From positions 1 through 52,540 of the forward strand of contig JAHDGK010000037.1 of the NCBI GenBank assembly GCA_020627685.1: a DNA stretch of 52,540 bases. The letters are read 5' to 3'. A program made the position numbers and the translations under genes. Within the stretch, counting starts at the first letter, position 1, and each line of letters opens with the position of its first letter. Below are positions 9,224 through 18,864 of the stretch, in pieces. The notes under the pieces were generated by a model. The model was not told the origin of the DNA. It was given only the letters and a program-made list of their open reading frames with translations, and searched no databases. This stretch comes from Granulosicoccus sp. (GTDB taxonomy: Bacteria > Pseudomonadota > Gammaproteobacteria > Granulosicoccales > Granulosicoccaceae).

Positions 9224-9504
9224 CCCTTTCGGTTGTTTTACTTCTACACACATGCAACTCGCATGCGGAGATACTTACCCAAGCGCTAGAACTATTTGAG
9301 CTAGCCAGTGGTTCTGTCGATTCGTACGCGAACTTGTTTCAAACCATCACCATAGCAATGGTTGCAGTATTCGCCATATGGGTACAGGTGGCTACTTTTA
9401 GATCATACATGGACGCTCAACTTACTTTTATAGCCACATTCATGATGGTAATAAGGGTTGTCATTTTGACCGCTATTGTCGGATCACTATTCACATTTAT
9501 ATAA
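9199..9504 (+). CDS. Small inner-membrane transfer protein, PFL_4701/DUF3262-like (TIGR03758)
   Basis: The product of 101 residues has an N-terminal hydrophobic segment (RITLSVVLLLHTCNSHA) and two further membrane segments (about 45-65, ITIAMVAVFAIWVQVATF, and 77-100, FMMVIRVVILTAIVGSLF). Length, topology and its position immediately before the pilin-like gene fit the DUF3262/PFL_4701 family. These are small inner-membrane parts of MPF-G systems. It probably starts at the ATG inside the RAQPRD gene. Confidence 0.65.
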   Translation: MAKIHTRITLSVVLLLHTCNSHAEILTQALELFELASGSVDSYANLFQTITIAMVAVFAIWVQVATFRSYMDAQLTFIATFMMVIRVVILTAIVGSLFTFI

Positions 9505-9546
9505 AAAACATTCATTTATCGTAATTTAAAAATTAAGGGAAAAATC

Positions 9547-9924
9547 ATGAGAAAACTATTAGCTTCTGTTCTTAATGTTGCTCGCCGAGCTGCTACATCT
9601 ACTTTCGCAAAGGTTGCGTTAGCGGTTGCTGTAACTGCACTGCCTTCCTTGGCGTCTGCGGAAGCCTTTGATACCGCTGGTATTGACGAAGCGATCACCA
9701 ACTCATTTACAACCTATTTAACTCTGGCCATACAGGTTATCTCGGTCATCGTGTTTCTGATGGTCGGATGGGGCGTTCTCACTAAGTTCATCTCTGCACT
9801 CCAGGGACGCTCTGAGTGGGGCGAAGTATTTATGCCTGTAGCAATTGGAGTAATTGTTATCGGTATTTGTACTTTCCTATTTGCACAGGCCACAGAATTG
9901 GTCGGTGGAATTGGCGGGGCGTAA
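9547..9924 (+). CDS. Pilin-like transfer protein, PFL_4702/DUF2976 family (TIGR03745)
   Basis: The protein of 125 residues has a long leader peptide (to about residue 38, ALPSLASA), a short loop and two strongly hydrophobic helices (about 58-77 and 95-118). This is the topology of VirB2/TraA-type pilins and of the DUF2976 family. It is the probable conjugative pilus subunit. It is one of the few T4SS genes here with its own gap (42 bp) and a strong ribosome binding site (AAGGGA), as expected for an abundantly made subunit. Confidence 0.75.
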   Translation: MRKLLASVLNVARRAATSTFAKVALAVAVTALPSLASAEAFDTAGIDEAITNSFTTYLTLAIQVISVIVFLMVGWGVLTKFISALQGRSEWGEVFMPVAIGVIVIGICTFLFAQATELVGGIGGA

Positions 9925-10009
9925 TTAGTTTACAACTAATACCTGACGTAAATGATGCGGAGGGGCTTAAGACACCTCTCCGCGTTGTTAAAAGAAAGCG
10001 TTTAGTCAA

Positions 10010-10414
10010 ATGGAATCAGAGCATCTCAGTGGCGTAGTTGCTACCAACGTAAACGAAGAAGCGGTCATTTTACGTGGTTGTACGACAAGTGAGCTTATAG
10101 GCGCATCGATAGCGTGTACCACCATCATCATCCCATTGTTTCTGATTGTCGGTCTGATCATGGGAAAAATGATGATTTGTATGGCAGTAGGTTTCGCCGC
10201 GAATTTCGGTGCAATTTTTGGAACCGCAACGCTCATGCAGAAGATGAAACGTGGTCGTCCGGATGGATACTTTAATCATTGGATGATGCTTATCGGTAAA
10301 AAAATCGGAATGGTAAAGGCGCCCTTCGTAATCCAGCACGGGTCAATGAGCATTTTCCGAAAAAAACAAATTATTTTGCTTAATAAGCATCTTAAACAAA
10401 CATTGGATAGATAG
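10010..10414 (+). CDS. TIGR03750/DUF3487 transfer protein (VirB3/TraL-like)
   Basis: A 134-residue inner-membrane protein. The soluble N-terminus (EEAVILRGCTTSELIGASIA) leads into a hydrophobic hairpin at about 30-75, followed by a basic cytoplasmic tail (KMKRGRPDGYFNHWMMLIGKK, RKKQ). The motif of a short leader plus GxTxxEL and two membrane helices is that of the DUF3487 family, which stands in the VirB3/TraL position next to the pilin. It follows the pilin gene by 85 bp. Confidence 0.72.
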   Translation: MESEHLSGVVATNVNEEAVILRGCTTSELIGASIACTTIIIPLFLIVGLIMGKMMICMAVGFAANFGAIFGTATLMQKMKRGRPDGYFNHWMMLIGKKIGMVKAPFVIQHGSMSIFRKKQIILLNKHLKQTLDR

Positions 10415-10502
10415 TCGAAACCATCAGTATCCGGTTCGGATATTAGTAAACGCTATCGATCCATCTTTCAAATATTAACGATCATTGGATTGATTTGGGA
10501 CT

Positions 10503-11138
10503 ATGAGTAGTCGGTTTCTTAACGAACTAACGGCAAAAGATGCACATATAGCGACTCTTTACATGATCGTTGTGTTTCTGATGCTCATATCTATGGGACT
10601 TTGGTACGGGTGGCAGACAGCCCCTCAGAATCTACGCATATTTATCCCGCCCGATCTTCGAGCAGGCGCCATAACCAGACCCGATGAGTATCAAGCTGCC
10701 CAGGTATTTGCTTTTGCGACCATGTACACCCAAAGTCTCAACCGTTGGGAAGAAGATGGTCAGAAGGACTATCCAGCGCGGATTCAAGATCTCCAAGCGT
10801 ATATGACGCAAACGTTCCGTGATCAACAGATCAGGACAATGAACGATAAGATGTCTCGTGGTGAGCTTGCCAAGAGAACTCGATATTCCTCTGTAGATAC
10901 TCGCTATACGGACTATCAACCTGAGTATGTAACAGCATTGCGCGACGGTAGTTGGAATGTTGAGATGGTATTGCAAGTTGTTGAGAAGGTCGGTGAAGTC
11001 GAAGCGAAACGAATAAAAATCAAATACCCCATTAATGTTGTTCGTATCTCTATAGACCCAGAGAAGAATATATGGGGGCTAGCGTTGAATGGAATATCTC
11101 CTGGATACAAGGAAGAAGTATTCGAGGACGACCAATGA
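10503..11138 (+). CDS. VirB8/TraE-like transfer protein, PFL_4703/DUF2895 family (TIGR03746)
   Basis: The protein of 211 residues has a short cytoplasmic N-terminus and one membrane helix (about 17-36, IATLYMIVVFLMLISMGLWYG). The periplasmic domain contains IPPDLRAG, an AAQVFAFATMYTQSLNRWEEDGQKDY segment and LNGISPGY near the end. This matches PFL_4703 proteins, the VirB8/TraE-like scaffold linking the inner-membrane platform to the outer core. It is preceded by an 88-bp gap with a small inverted repeat (10428-10442) and overlaps the next gene in ATGA. Confidence 0.75.
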   Translation: MSSRFLNELTAKDAHIATLYMIVVFLMLISMGLWYGWQTAPQNLRIFIPPDLRAGAITRPDEYQAAQVFAFATMYTQSLNRWEEDGQKDYPARIQDLQAYMTQTFRDQQIRTMNDKMSRGELAKRTRYSSVDTRYTDYQPEYVTALRDGSWNVEMVLQVVEKVGEVEAKRIKIKYPINVVRISIDPEKNIWGLALNGISPGYKEEVFEDDQ

Positions 11139-11968
11139 TCACCAAGACATCATTTATATCCGTTGTTTTGATGATGCTATTTTTTAGTTTCAACGCTTAT
11201 TCACAGGAAACGACCAACTATAGAACTGTTGTCTATTCTAACCTTCCTGTTCCCTTTACTATGCGCGTGGGTGAGGAAAAGATACTCTCATTTCCAGAGG
11301 ATGTTCAGTGGTCCATACCCAGAGAGTTGACCGGAATTGTATCCGGTGAAGCGGTAGCCGGTAATGTCTATCTAACTTCGTCAACGCCGTTTGAAACGAC
11401 ACGCTTTCACTTTCGAGGAATTGATTCAACACAACACTATATTTTCGATATTACGGCCAGTGAATCTGGTGAGAAGACAGCGCTAAGGGTATTAACACAG
11501 TCAACTTCTTCAAGAACCAGTGCCGATACTAGTTCTCACGATGCGAATCAATCTACTTCTAGGTTTTCAACTTCCAGAAAACGAATGGGTATGGCTGAAG
11601 TGATACGAGCTGTGTATCAAGATATCTATGCGCCAGATCGATTACTTGACTCATCTACTCACCTTTCAAGTAAGACGTTTGAAAACCCTCCAACGTACAC
11701 ACGAATGATACCTGGTCACGATGTGATAGCCATTCCATTTTCTCAATGGTGGACTACAGATGGCATGTACGCGACAGCTTTACACATCACTAATAATGAG
11801 CCCTACACCATACGTATTGATCCTAGAAAGCTCAGATCAAGCCCGGACTGGGTAGCATTTTCGTCCATAGCCAACGAGCTGCATCCCGCGAAACAATACG
11901 GGGATAGGATGATAGCGGTTGTGATCACACGACAATCATTCACCGATATTAGTGATTGGATGAAATGA
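11135..11968 (+). CDS. TraK/VirB9-like transfer protein, PFL_4704/DUF3438 family (TIGR03749)
   Basis: The start was set at the ATG of the ATGA overlap with the upstream stop, because MITKTSFISVVLMMLFFSFNAYS is a complete signal peptide. A longer in-frame start at 11072 would add 21 residues that mirror the preceding gene. The mature protein has an N-terminal beta-rich part (LPVPFTMRVGEEKILSFPE) and a C-terminal part (YTIRIDPRKLRSSPDWVAFSS...AVVITRQSF) as in PFL_4704 proteins, the secretin-like TraK/VirB9 position of the core complex. A Ser/Thr-rich linker spans about 118-145. Confidence 0.72.
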   Translation: MITKTSFISVVLMMLFFSFNAYSQETTNYRTVVYSNLPVPFTMRVGEEKILSFPEDVQWSIPRELTGIVSGEAVAGNVYLTSSTPFETTRFHFRGIDSTQHYIFDITASESGEKTALRVLTQSTSSRTSADTSSHDANQSTSRFSTSRKRMGMAEVIRAVYQDIYAPDRLLDSSTHLSSKTFENPPTYTRMIPGHDVIAIPFSQWWTTDGMYATALHITNNEPYTIRIDPRKLRSSPDWVAFSSIANELHPAKQYGDRMIAVVITRQSFTDISDWMK

Positions 11969-13524
11969 TTACTAAAAGAATTTTGCCGATAGTAGCGGTT
12001 AGCATCGTCATCATAGCTGCGCTTTTCATATTCTTCGCATCTAAGCCAGACACCGTTAGTCAGTATTATCAACCATCTGACCAGCTGGATAATATAGCTG
12101 TAACAGAGGTTGATGCCGATTCCACAGCTGACACTATTAGAGCGTTGACTGGAGAGGTAGATCGTTCTAAGGAGGAAATGTTTGCTTTAACCCAAAAAGC
12201 CATAGAACAAGCCAAAGCTAAGGAATCTGTTATTGAAGATGCTGATGCAAAGATTAAGGAACTAGAGAGCATCGTAAATTCATCTCAGCGAGAATACCGC
12301 GAATTCGCCACTGAGCAAAATCGTATGATTCAAGAGCAGTTGGCCTTAGTTCAGCGAGAGGTACAACAGCTCAAGGGCAATGCTGATCGCATGGAGTTTG
12401 ATACTCGTAGAGGTTCACCTTCTCGTTCTAATCCTAACCCTAATACGCTTCAATCCGTCGAAGATTTCATAACTGGCGCTGAATTACCGAGTGGATTAGG
12501 GCTTGATGCAACCCCCGCTGGTGAAGAGATCAATGGCATCTCACTGTCTGATATTGTTTGGATTAATCCTCTGGACCGCCCTAATGTAGATCTTGACGAT
12601 ACAACAGCCGGGGGTAGTTCCGTATCGAAAAAACTATCAAATCCCGCTTTAGGATTGTCTCGTTCGAACACTGGAACATCTTCAACATCTTCCGGTGGTT
12701 TAGGCGAACGCGATAGCTCAGCTTCAGGTGAAGCTACACAGGTAGCTAAGGCTTCAGATAACTCTAAGATATTCACGATACCAGATTTATCTATGATGAC
12801 AGATGCTGTTGGGTTGACAGCGTTAGTCGGACGCATTTACGCAAACAACGAAGTCACTGATCCATGGCCTTTCAAATCAATGGTTCGTAGAGAGAATGTT
12901 GCTGCGAACTATACACCTTTACCACCTGATTTGGACGGGATGCTTTTTGAAGGATATGCCGTTGGCGATTGGACACTTGGCTGTGTTCGGGGATGGCTCA
13001 CCGCCGCGACATTTGTTTTCAAGGATGGATCAACTATTTCAGCCTATGCCAATTCCCCTGGATCACGACCCAAGGAATCTAGGCTCAATAAACAAGCCAT
13101 TGGATACATTACAGACCAGTACGGGAATCCTTGCATATCGGGACAGAAATTAACCGATGCTCCTAAATTTCTTGCTACTCAAACCTTAACTGCCGGTGTT
13201 CTTGGATTTGCTGATGCTTTGAATGATGAGTTTAAACAACGATCAACAACGACTGCTCTAGATGGGACGTCAACCACGGTTGACAGAGTTATCAATCCAA
13301 CGCGCGAATACGCTCGCAACGAGGCCTACGTTGCTGCCCTTCAAGAATCTGGCCAGTGGATAAGGAATCGTCAGAAGCAATCCTTTGATGCTGTTTACAC
13401 CCCACCGGGCGAGAAGATGGTTATCAACCTTCAGACTGAGTTGCGACTAGACAGAACGGAAGATGATAGGCGCATTAGTTACAGCAATACACAAAACGGA
13501 AACTACTATGAAGATCTGGATTAG
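11965..13524 (+). CDS. TraB/VirB10-like transfer protein, PFL_4705 family (TIGR03752)
   Basis: Start chosen at the ATGA overlap (11965); a TTG three codons upstream is less likely. The 519-residue protein has one N-terminal membrane helix (about 6-25), a periplasmic coiled coil (about 50-130) and a Ser/Gly-rich linker. The conserved C-terminal domain follows (LVGRIYANNEVTDPWPFKSMV, DLDGMLFEGYAVGDWTLGCVRG, GYITDQYGNPCISG, ATQTLTAGVLGFADAL). This is the TraB/VirB10-type protein spanning the periplasm to connect the ATPase platform with the outer-membrane ring. Confidence 0.8.
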   Translation: MITKRILPIVAVSIVIIAALFIFFASKPDTVSQYYQPSDQLDNIAVTEVDADSTADTIRALTGEVDRSKEEMFALTQKAIEQAKAKESVIEDADAKIKELESIVNSSQREYREFATEQNRMIQEQLALVQREVQQLKGNADRMEFDTRRGSPSRSNPNPNTLQSVEDFITGAELPSGLGLDATPAGEEINGISLSDIVWINPLDRPNVDLDDTTAGGSSVSKKLSNPALGLSRSNTGTSSTSSGGLGERDSSASGEATQVAKASDNSKIFTIPDLSMMTDAVGLTALVGRIYANNEVTDPWPFKSMVRRENVAANYTPLPPDLDGMLFEGYAVGDWTLGCVRGWLTAATFVFKDGSTISAYANSPGSRPKESRLNKQAIGYITDQYGNPCISGQKLTDAPKFLATQTLTAGVLGFADALNDEFKQRSTTTALDGTSTTVDRVINPTREYARNEAYVAALQESGQWIRNRQKQSFDAVYTPPGEKMVINLQTELRLDRTEDDRRISYSNTQNGNYYEDLD

Positions 13525-13933
13525 ATATTTGATTGTCTTTCCCTGCCTTCTCGCATCTTGCTCAAACGCACCTACCAAAGTGCTTAATCGTCAGTACGAA
13601 ATGACTATGGCAGAGCTCATTCAACATAACGCTAAGACCACATCCGATAGTGCTGTACATGAACGTTACGTACATGGAACTACAAGAGGTATAGAGGGTG
13701 AGCAACTACCAGAGAACCAAAATATCGAGAACTACACTGCAATAGCAGCACAAGAGATAGAGCAGTTATTCCCCATGCTTCCTAACCCGCAGATTCGTGT
13801 CTACGTTTATCCCCACATGGCTACGTCAACACGTGCCCCGGTTCCGGGATACACGACAGCAATTTCTTTGTATGAGCGAGATGAGTACGCGCTGCCCAAT
13901 GAGATTGCTCGCTCAAGGAGAATCTATCAATGA
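13508..13933 (+). CDS. TraV/VirB7-like lipoprotein (TIGR03751 type)
   Basis: The ATG at 13508 gives a clean lipoprotein signal (IWIRYLIVFPCLLASCSN, lipobox LASC). The body of about 120 residues includes ENYTAIAAQEIEQLFPMLPNPQIRVYVYPHM and VPGYTTAISLYERDEYALP. This pattern and its place between the TraB-like and VirB4-like genes match the TIGR03751 lipoproteins, thought to anchor the core complex in the outer membrane. It overlaps the TraB-like gene by 17 bases and the ATPase gene by four. Confidence 0.78.
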   Translation: MKIWIRYLIVFPCLLASCSNAPTKVLNRQYEMTMAELIQHNAKTTSDSAVHERYVHGTTRGIEGEQLPENQNIENYTAIAAQEIEQLFPMLPNPQIRVYVYPHMATSTRAPVPGYTTAISLYERDEYALPNEIARSRRIYQ

Positions 13934-16900
13934 ATATATCCACTAAAGATACCCTAGATGATGCGCGTCTTGTAGATAGCCAAGATAGTGGTGAAAATGT
14001 ACGAGTAGGCACAGTCAAAAGATCTAAAACAGGCCCCAAGTCAGGTTTTCAGGCACAACTAAACGATGTCGTAAGTACACTGCCGGCTAAGCTGGATGGC
14101 TTTATATCTGGATTGACATCGCTGGCCGGAGCAAGGACGAAAAAACCAGTTTCAACGGGAATTCCCACCCCCCAAGATCATTTAGAACCTGACAAAACAA
14201 ACCAACATGATAACGCTGAGTCCCAAAAACCTAAGTTCAAACTAGGTCGTGCAAGGCGCTCAGATCTTCAAGATTTATATAAAACCAATGCCAGTTTTGC
14301 TGACCTATTACCTTGGGTCGAATACCTGCCTGATTCAAAGCAATTTTTATTTGAAGATGGTGTTTCAAGAATGAGCGTATTCAATGTGGAACCCATTCCA
14401 ACCGAAGGGCGTTCACAGGAAATGCTCAAGGAGACCAGTGAAAAGCTGGCGCGTGTTATTTCAGACACATTCCCCGAAGAGGATAGAGATCCTTGGACAG
14501 TACAGTTCTTCCTCAATACCGAACCAAGCTTAGAACAACACATGAATGATGTTAGGAGTACAGCATCAGATAACGATATGGATTCTCAGTACACTGAAGA
14601 TTACCTGGAACAGTACAGTCAACACCTTGCTAATGTCGCTGCCGAGAAAGGGTACTTCTTCGACCAAGAAACCACCGAATCAGTATGGCGCGGTCAGATG
14701 ATGATGATACGAATTGTAATCTATCGTCGGTACTTTCGTTCTCGCCCCAGTGGTAATACAGAGCATGAGATGGAGCAGATGGCCTCAAGGTTGTCAACCA
14801 GTTTACGGGCCGCTGGTATCTCAACATCGTTGTGTGACGGAGCTGATTTCTATCGTTGGATGCTTATCTGGTTTAACCCAAAGCCTCCTGTATATGATGG
14901 AGACATACGAAAGACGTTAGAGAATATCCCCTATCCCTCAGATAAAGATCCAGTTCCAGGCAACGATCTAGCAGAAATGGTTCTATTGGATGCACCCCGA
15001 GCAGATCGTAAAACCGGATACTGGCACTTTAATGATCTTCCTCATACCGTTGTCCAGATTGGAAAGATAATGAAACCGCCAGCTCATGGCGCATTGTCTG
15101 GTGAGATGAGATTGCAGCAGCAGTTGTATGCGTTGACGGATAAGCTCCCTATAGGTGCTATCGTCTCAATGACAATATTCATCCTCCCACAGGATGTCAT
15201 TACAAATCGTATCAAACTCATCGCAGATAGAGCCGTAGGCGATACAGCTGAATCTGGCATAACACGTAGCGAAGCGGCCAATGTGTTAGAGAAGCAGGCG
15301 AGGAATGACAAACTTTTTCCATTTGAGGCAGCAATTTACGTTCGTGGTAACAACGAGCGCGATCTCAAAACCCAAATACAGCAAGTAAAGTCACACGTAG
15401 AGTCACTGGGTCTTAGAACACTCAATGGCGCAGAAGATCCTATAGCGTTGGATAACTACATTAAGAATTTACCTGGTGTGCAGGTCGAGGCGCTTGATCG
15501 TAAGGCTCGTCAACGCGCAAGGCTTGCATTTTCCTCACATATTTCATCACTCGCCCCTCTTTATGGTAGAGCTCGTGGTACAGGCAATCCCGGATTGCTT
15601 TTCTTTAATCGCAGTGGCGAGCCGATCACGTTTAATCCTTTATCAAAATACGATAGGCGCAAGAATGCTCATATGCTTGTCTTGGGTCCTACCGGTGCTG
15701 GTAAATCGGCCTGTTTAGTTCATTTGATGATGTCGTTGGGCGCTCTCAATAATCCTAAGTATTACATTATCGAGGCAGGTAACTCATTTGGATTGTTTGG
15801 CGATCATGCTCGTGATATGGGCAAGACTGTCCACAAAGTAAAACTGTCGATGGGATCTAATGTTTCCATTCCACCTTTTGCAGATCTAACAAAGGTTATC
15901 GAGGCCGAGGAGAAATTGGATCTAGAGGCTATAGGCAGCTCCGATGAGGATCTGATGGATAGTTTTTCAGAGGATGACGACGAAGATGACGACGAGGAGG
16001 TCAGAGACTATTTGGGCGAGGCTCAAATTATGGCCGTTCTTATGGCCACAGGAGGTGAGCAAAAGGAGTTGGATAACCTGACTCGCTCACTAAAAGGAAA
16101 AATAAAAATTGCTCTAAAGAATGCTGCTCGTGAAGTTTATGATCGCCCTCCGAACGAGGGTAAAACAGTACTTCCAGAGGATGTCGCACGTCATCTCGAT
16201 CTTGTTGCTTCAGACCCTAACAACGTTCAACAAAAACAAGAAATTGAAAATTTAGCGGCGTCGATCAGACTTTTTACTGACGGTCTTAATGGGAACCTGT
16301 TTAATCGTCAGGGTGAAGCATGGCCTGATGCGGATGTGACGATTATCGATCTTGCCCAGTCTGCAGCCCGGGGCTACGAAGACACACTGGCCGTTGCCTA
16401 TACCTCGTTGATTCAACATATCAACGCAGAGGTAGAGAAAAATCAATTTGAGCAGAGAATGACGGTGGTACTAACAGATGAGGCTCACCTTATCCTGAAA
16501 AACCAGCTACTGATGCCCTATGTCGTCTCTATCGTAAAGATGTGGCGTAAGTTAGGTGCCTGGTATTGGCTTGGAACACAGAACGTAGCCGATTTCCCGG
16601 ACAGCGGTAAGGTTCTTCTCAACATGATTGAGTGGTGGATGTGTTTGAACATGCCAGCAGACGAAGTTGAGCAAATAGCACGATTCAAAACGCTAAGCGA
16701 AGACGAGAAGGCAATGATGCTCTCCTGTCGAAAAGCCCCAGCTAAGTACACAGAAGGTGTTGTTTTGAGTGAGCAGATGAAGATGCTGTTTCGCAACGTA
16801 CCTCCCCCAATAGCTTTGGCGTTAGCCATGACAGAAAAGGACGAGAAGGTAGATCGTCAGAAGCTTATGGATAAACACGGAATAACAGAGGTTCAAGCAG

Positions 16901-16959
16901 CCTACAAGATAGCAGAAACCATTGGTACCAACCGAGAGCGAGCACTAAAGCCTACTTAA
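13930..16959 (+). CDS. VirB4/TraC-like T4SS ATPase (TIGR03744 family)
   Basis: The 1009-residue cytoplasmic ATPase powers substrate transfer and pilus assembly. Walker A is GPTGAGKS at residues 586-593. Walker B is VVLTDEAH with Asp850-Glu851, followed by SIVKMWRKLGAWYWLGTQN. The N-terminal 100 residues are a variable linker. A run of about 30 acidic residues at roughly 670-698 (SSDEDLMDSFSEDDDEDDDE) lies between the Walker motifs, in the region that in relatives separates the ATPase strands. Residue length is within the family's usual range. The gene overlaps the lipoprotein gene by four bases. Confidence 0.9.
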   Translation: MNISTKDTLDDARLVDSQDSGENVRVGTVKRSKTGPKSGFQAQLNDVVSTLPAKLDGFISGLTSLAGARTKKPVSTGIPTPQDHLEPDKTNQHDNAESQKPKFKLGRARRSDLQDLYKTNASFADLLPWVEYLPDSKQFLFEDGVSRMSVFNVEPIPTEGRSQEMLKETSEKLARVISDTFPEEDRDPWTVQFFLNTEPSLEQHMNDVRSTASDNDMDSQYTEDYLEQYSQHLANVAAEKGYFFDQETTESVWRGQMMMIRIVIYRRYFRSRPSGNTEHEMEQMASRLSTSLRAAGISTSLCDGADFYRWMLIWFNPKPPVYDGDIRKTLENIPYPSDKDPVPGNDLAEMVLLDAPRADRKTGYWHFNDLPHTVVQIGKIMKPPAHGALSGEMRLQQQLYALTDKLPIGAIVSMTIFILPQDVITNRIKLIADRAVGDTAESGITRSEAANVLEKQARNDKLFPFEAAIYVRGNNERDLKTQIQQVKSHVESLGLRTLNGAEDPIALDNYIKNLPGVQVEALDRKARQRARLAFSSHISSLAPLYGRARGTGNPGLLFFNRSGEPITFNPLSKYDRRKNAHMLVLGPTGAGKSACLVHLMMSLGALNNPKYYIIEAGNSFGLFGDHARDMGKTVHKVKLSMGSNVSIPPFADLTKVIEAEEKLDLEAIGSSDEDLMDSFSEDDDEDDDEEVRDYLGEAQIMAVLMATGGEQKELDNLTRSLKGKIKIALKNAAREVYDRPPNEGKTVLPEDVARHLDLVASDPNNVQQKQEIENLAASIRLFTDGLNGNLFNRQGEAWPDADVTIIDLAQSAARGYEDTLAVAYTSLIQHINAEVEKNQFEQRMTVVLTDEAHLILKNQLLMPYVVSIVKMWRKLGAWYWLGTQNVADFPDSGKVLLNMIEWWMCLNMPADEVEQIARFKTLSEDEKAMMLSCRKAPAKYTEGVVLSEQMKMLFRNVPPPIALALAMTEKDEKVDRQKLMDKHGITEVQAAYKIAETIGTNRERALKPT

Positions 16960-16984
16960 TTGTGTCAACCACGAATACTTTATT

Positions 16985-17317
16985 GTGAATTTTGGAAATA
17001 AAAAGCGCGCTGTATATATTTTTCTGAGCTTATTGTTTGCTCTGATTCTTGGCGCGTTTATATCCTACATATACGGTAACGCCGATAGTTCAAGAAGGGT
17101 CTTCAACTTAAACGAAGGATTCTCCAACACACTTAGCTTTATTCGTTTTGCCCGAATTATTATCGTCAGCTTAGTTGGGCTGTTTTTCTGGCCTACGTTC
17201 TGTCGGATATTCGGACGAATCATGCGAATAGACCCCCTTTACTTCTTCCCTCTTCAGTATCGGGTGTTGATTTGGTATTGGGTATTCGAAGCTGCATTCT
17301 TCATCTCGGATATATAG
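16985..17317 (+). CDS. Small membrane protein between VirB4-like and PFL_4711 genes
   Basis: A 110-residue protein begins at GTG 16985 and has three hydrophobic segments (about 8-28, 52-70 and 92-108) with a basic start (NFGNKKR). It lies in the T4SS operon 25 bp after the ATPase gene and 2 bp before the next start, so it is likely a transfer component or membrane partner. No family was recognised. Codon use is like that of its neighbours. Confidence 0.6.
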   Translation: MNFGNKKRAVYIFLSLLFALILGAFISYIYGNADSSRRVFNLNEGFSNTLSFIRFARIIIVSLVGLFFWPTFCRIFGRIMRIDPLYFFPLQYRVLIWYWVFEAAFFISDI

Positions 17318-17319
17318 AT

Positions 17320-18825
17320 ATGAAAACACAGAAACCAAAGAACAACCTCCTAGTTTGTTCGGTCGTGGTTGTTGCTATTAGCTCTGCATACAGTATTTCA
17401 CCAGCTATTGCGGATGGTACTCCCGCAGAATCCTCTTTGACGTACTACCAATTAGGGGGCGGTGAGCCCGTTATGCCTCCGGTTGTTTTTAACCGTCCAG
17501 AGCGTGTTGGATTTGGTCCTGGATTTAAACTTCCCAGTCTTTGTGATCTATGGGAGTACAAACATCTTGACGATATTCTTGATCGTTATGGAGATATGGT
17601 CACAAGTTATGTTGAGGGACAGCTAGATGCTCTAGGACAAACCATCATGACAAATCTTGTGGCTAATGCGGAAGGACTTCTTGCATCTACAATACAAAGA
17701 GCGATGCCAGGCTTATACAGTTATACCCAGAATGTCCATGGTCAGCTTGGAACAAAGATCTCTGCAGCTAAGCGTTCCTGTGAAGAGGTATTTAAAGAGG
17801 CTCGCACTAGCCCTGTTTCACCTTGGAAAAAGTATTCCAGAGTCGCTGGTTGGCAGGAAGCTATGGGGATCACGTTCCAGAACAGCGGCGCGATACAGAT
17901 CGCGGGTGGTAGTAATCACATCTTGGATGCCGAAGAGACTATCCGTGAGTCAGATGGTAATGCATCGATCGAATGGATTGGTGGACCTGCTGGTGGACTC
18001 GGTGATCCACCGATAAGACTGGTAGAGGATCTTGTCAAAGCGGGCGGGAATATCCTCAATGGACGTTCATTGCGAGATCAGTACGATGACGATGACATCA
18101 ACGATATAGATCTGCCAAACGATAATCCGCTGATCAATACCACTATTCAGAAAGCCTCTTTAACGACATACTTCCCCACTACGCAAGATGCTGTTGAATG
18201 GGCAACTCTAGTCGTTGGAGAGCAGGTTATCTCAACGTGTGCAGCTGCTTCGTGTGACCCCTCCACACAAGCAGGTATTGGTCTTCAGTCAGCCTATTTT
18301 CTAAAGCGGCAAGAATACCTTCTAGCCTGGGCAGACATCATAGATGATGTAAACGCTGGTGCAACCATAACCATAGATGCGATGCGTACAGTCTCTGGTG
18401 GACGTGTTCATATTGTCCAGGAAGTCATAGAAGCCCTCTATGGAATGGTTCCACAGGATGCTGCAATGTATATCGATCGTCTTGCAGCTGATGCAGCCGT
18501 TTCAGACACGGTAGAAAAGGCATTCACGGTAATTCGTATCTTTGAAACAGCTGGAACTATCCCTGAAGTGTTGGCTTATGAAAAAGCGGAATCAGAGGTC
18601 GAGAAAATTACTAGTCGACTGAGGAAAGAAATTCAGAACATGATCATGGAGATTCAAATTAGTCAAAGCCTTACTAGTCAAACCGCATCTGCACTTATTA
18701 CACGCAATAGAATCCAGCAAGAAAGCGGATCTCAGATTAAAGAGGCTGGTACACGTGGGGCCTACGCACCATTGAGTACGAATATCAGTCAGGGTGTCCC
18801 AAGACTGCTCGAAGATGTTCGTTAG
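17320..18825 (+). CDS. TraH-like ICE-type transfer protein, PFL_4711 family (TIGR03755)
   Basis: The ATG at 17320 is preferred because it starts a normal signal peptide (NNLLVCSVVVVAISSAYSISPAIA). The mature protein shows the family pattern: YYQLGGGEPVMPPV near the start, CDLWEYKHLDDI, the CxxC region around AASCDP, and long helices to the end. PFL_4711 proteins are periplasmic and belong to the mating-pair part of MPF-G systems (TraH-like position). It is followed by TraG-N as in other members, but the usual TIGR03756 and TIGR03757 neighbours are missing at this spot; TIGR03756 sits at 3535-5574. Confidence 0.78.
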   Translation: MKTQKPKNNLLVCSVVVVAISSAYSISPAIADGTPAESSLTYYQLGGGEPVMPPVVFNRPERVGFGPGFKLPSLCDLWEYKHLDDILDRYGDMVTSYVEGQLDALGQTIMTNLVANAEGLLASTIQRAMPGLYSYTQNVHGQLGTKISAAKRSCEEVFKEARTSPVSPWKKYSRVAGWQEAMGITFQNSGAIQIAGGSNHILDAEETIRESDGNASIEWIGGPAGGLGDPPIRLVEDLVKAGGNILNGRSLRDQYDDDDINDIDLPNDNPLINTTIQKASLTTYFPTTQDAVEWATLVVGEQVISTCAAASCDPSTQAGIGLQSAYFLKRQEYLLAWADIIDDVNAGATITIDAMRTVSGGRVHIVQEVIEALYGMVPQDAAMYIDRLAADAAVSDTVEKAFTVIRIFETAGTIPEVLAYEKAESEVEKITSRLRKEIQNMIMEIQISQSLTSQTASALITRNRIQQESGSQIKEAGTRGAYAPLSTNISQGVPRLLEDVR

Positions 18826-18864
18826 TACCTACTCTTAATAACACGTTCGGGATAAAGCAAGCCA

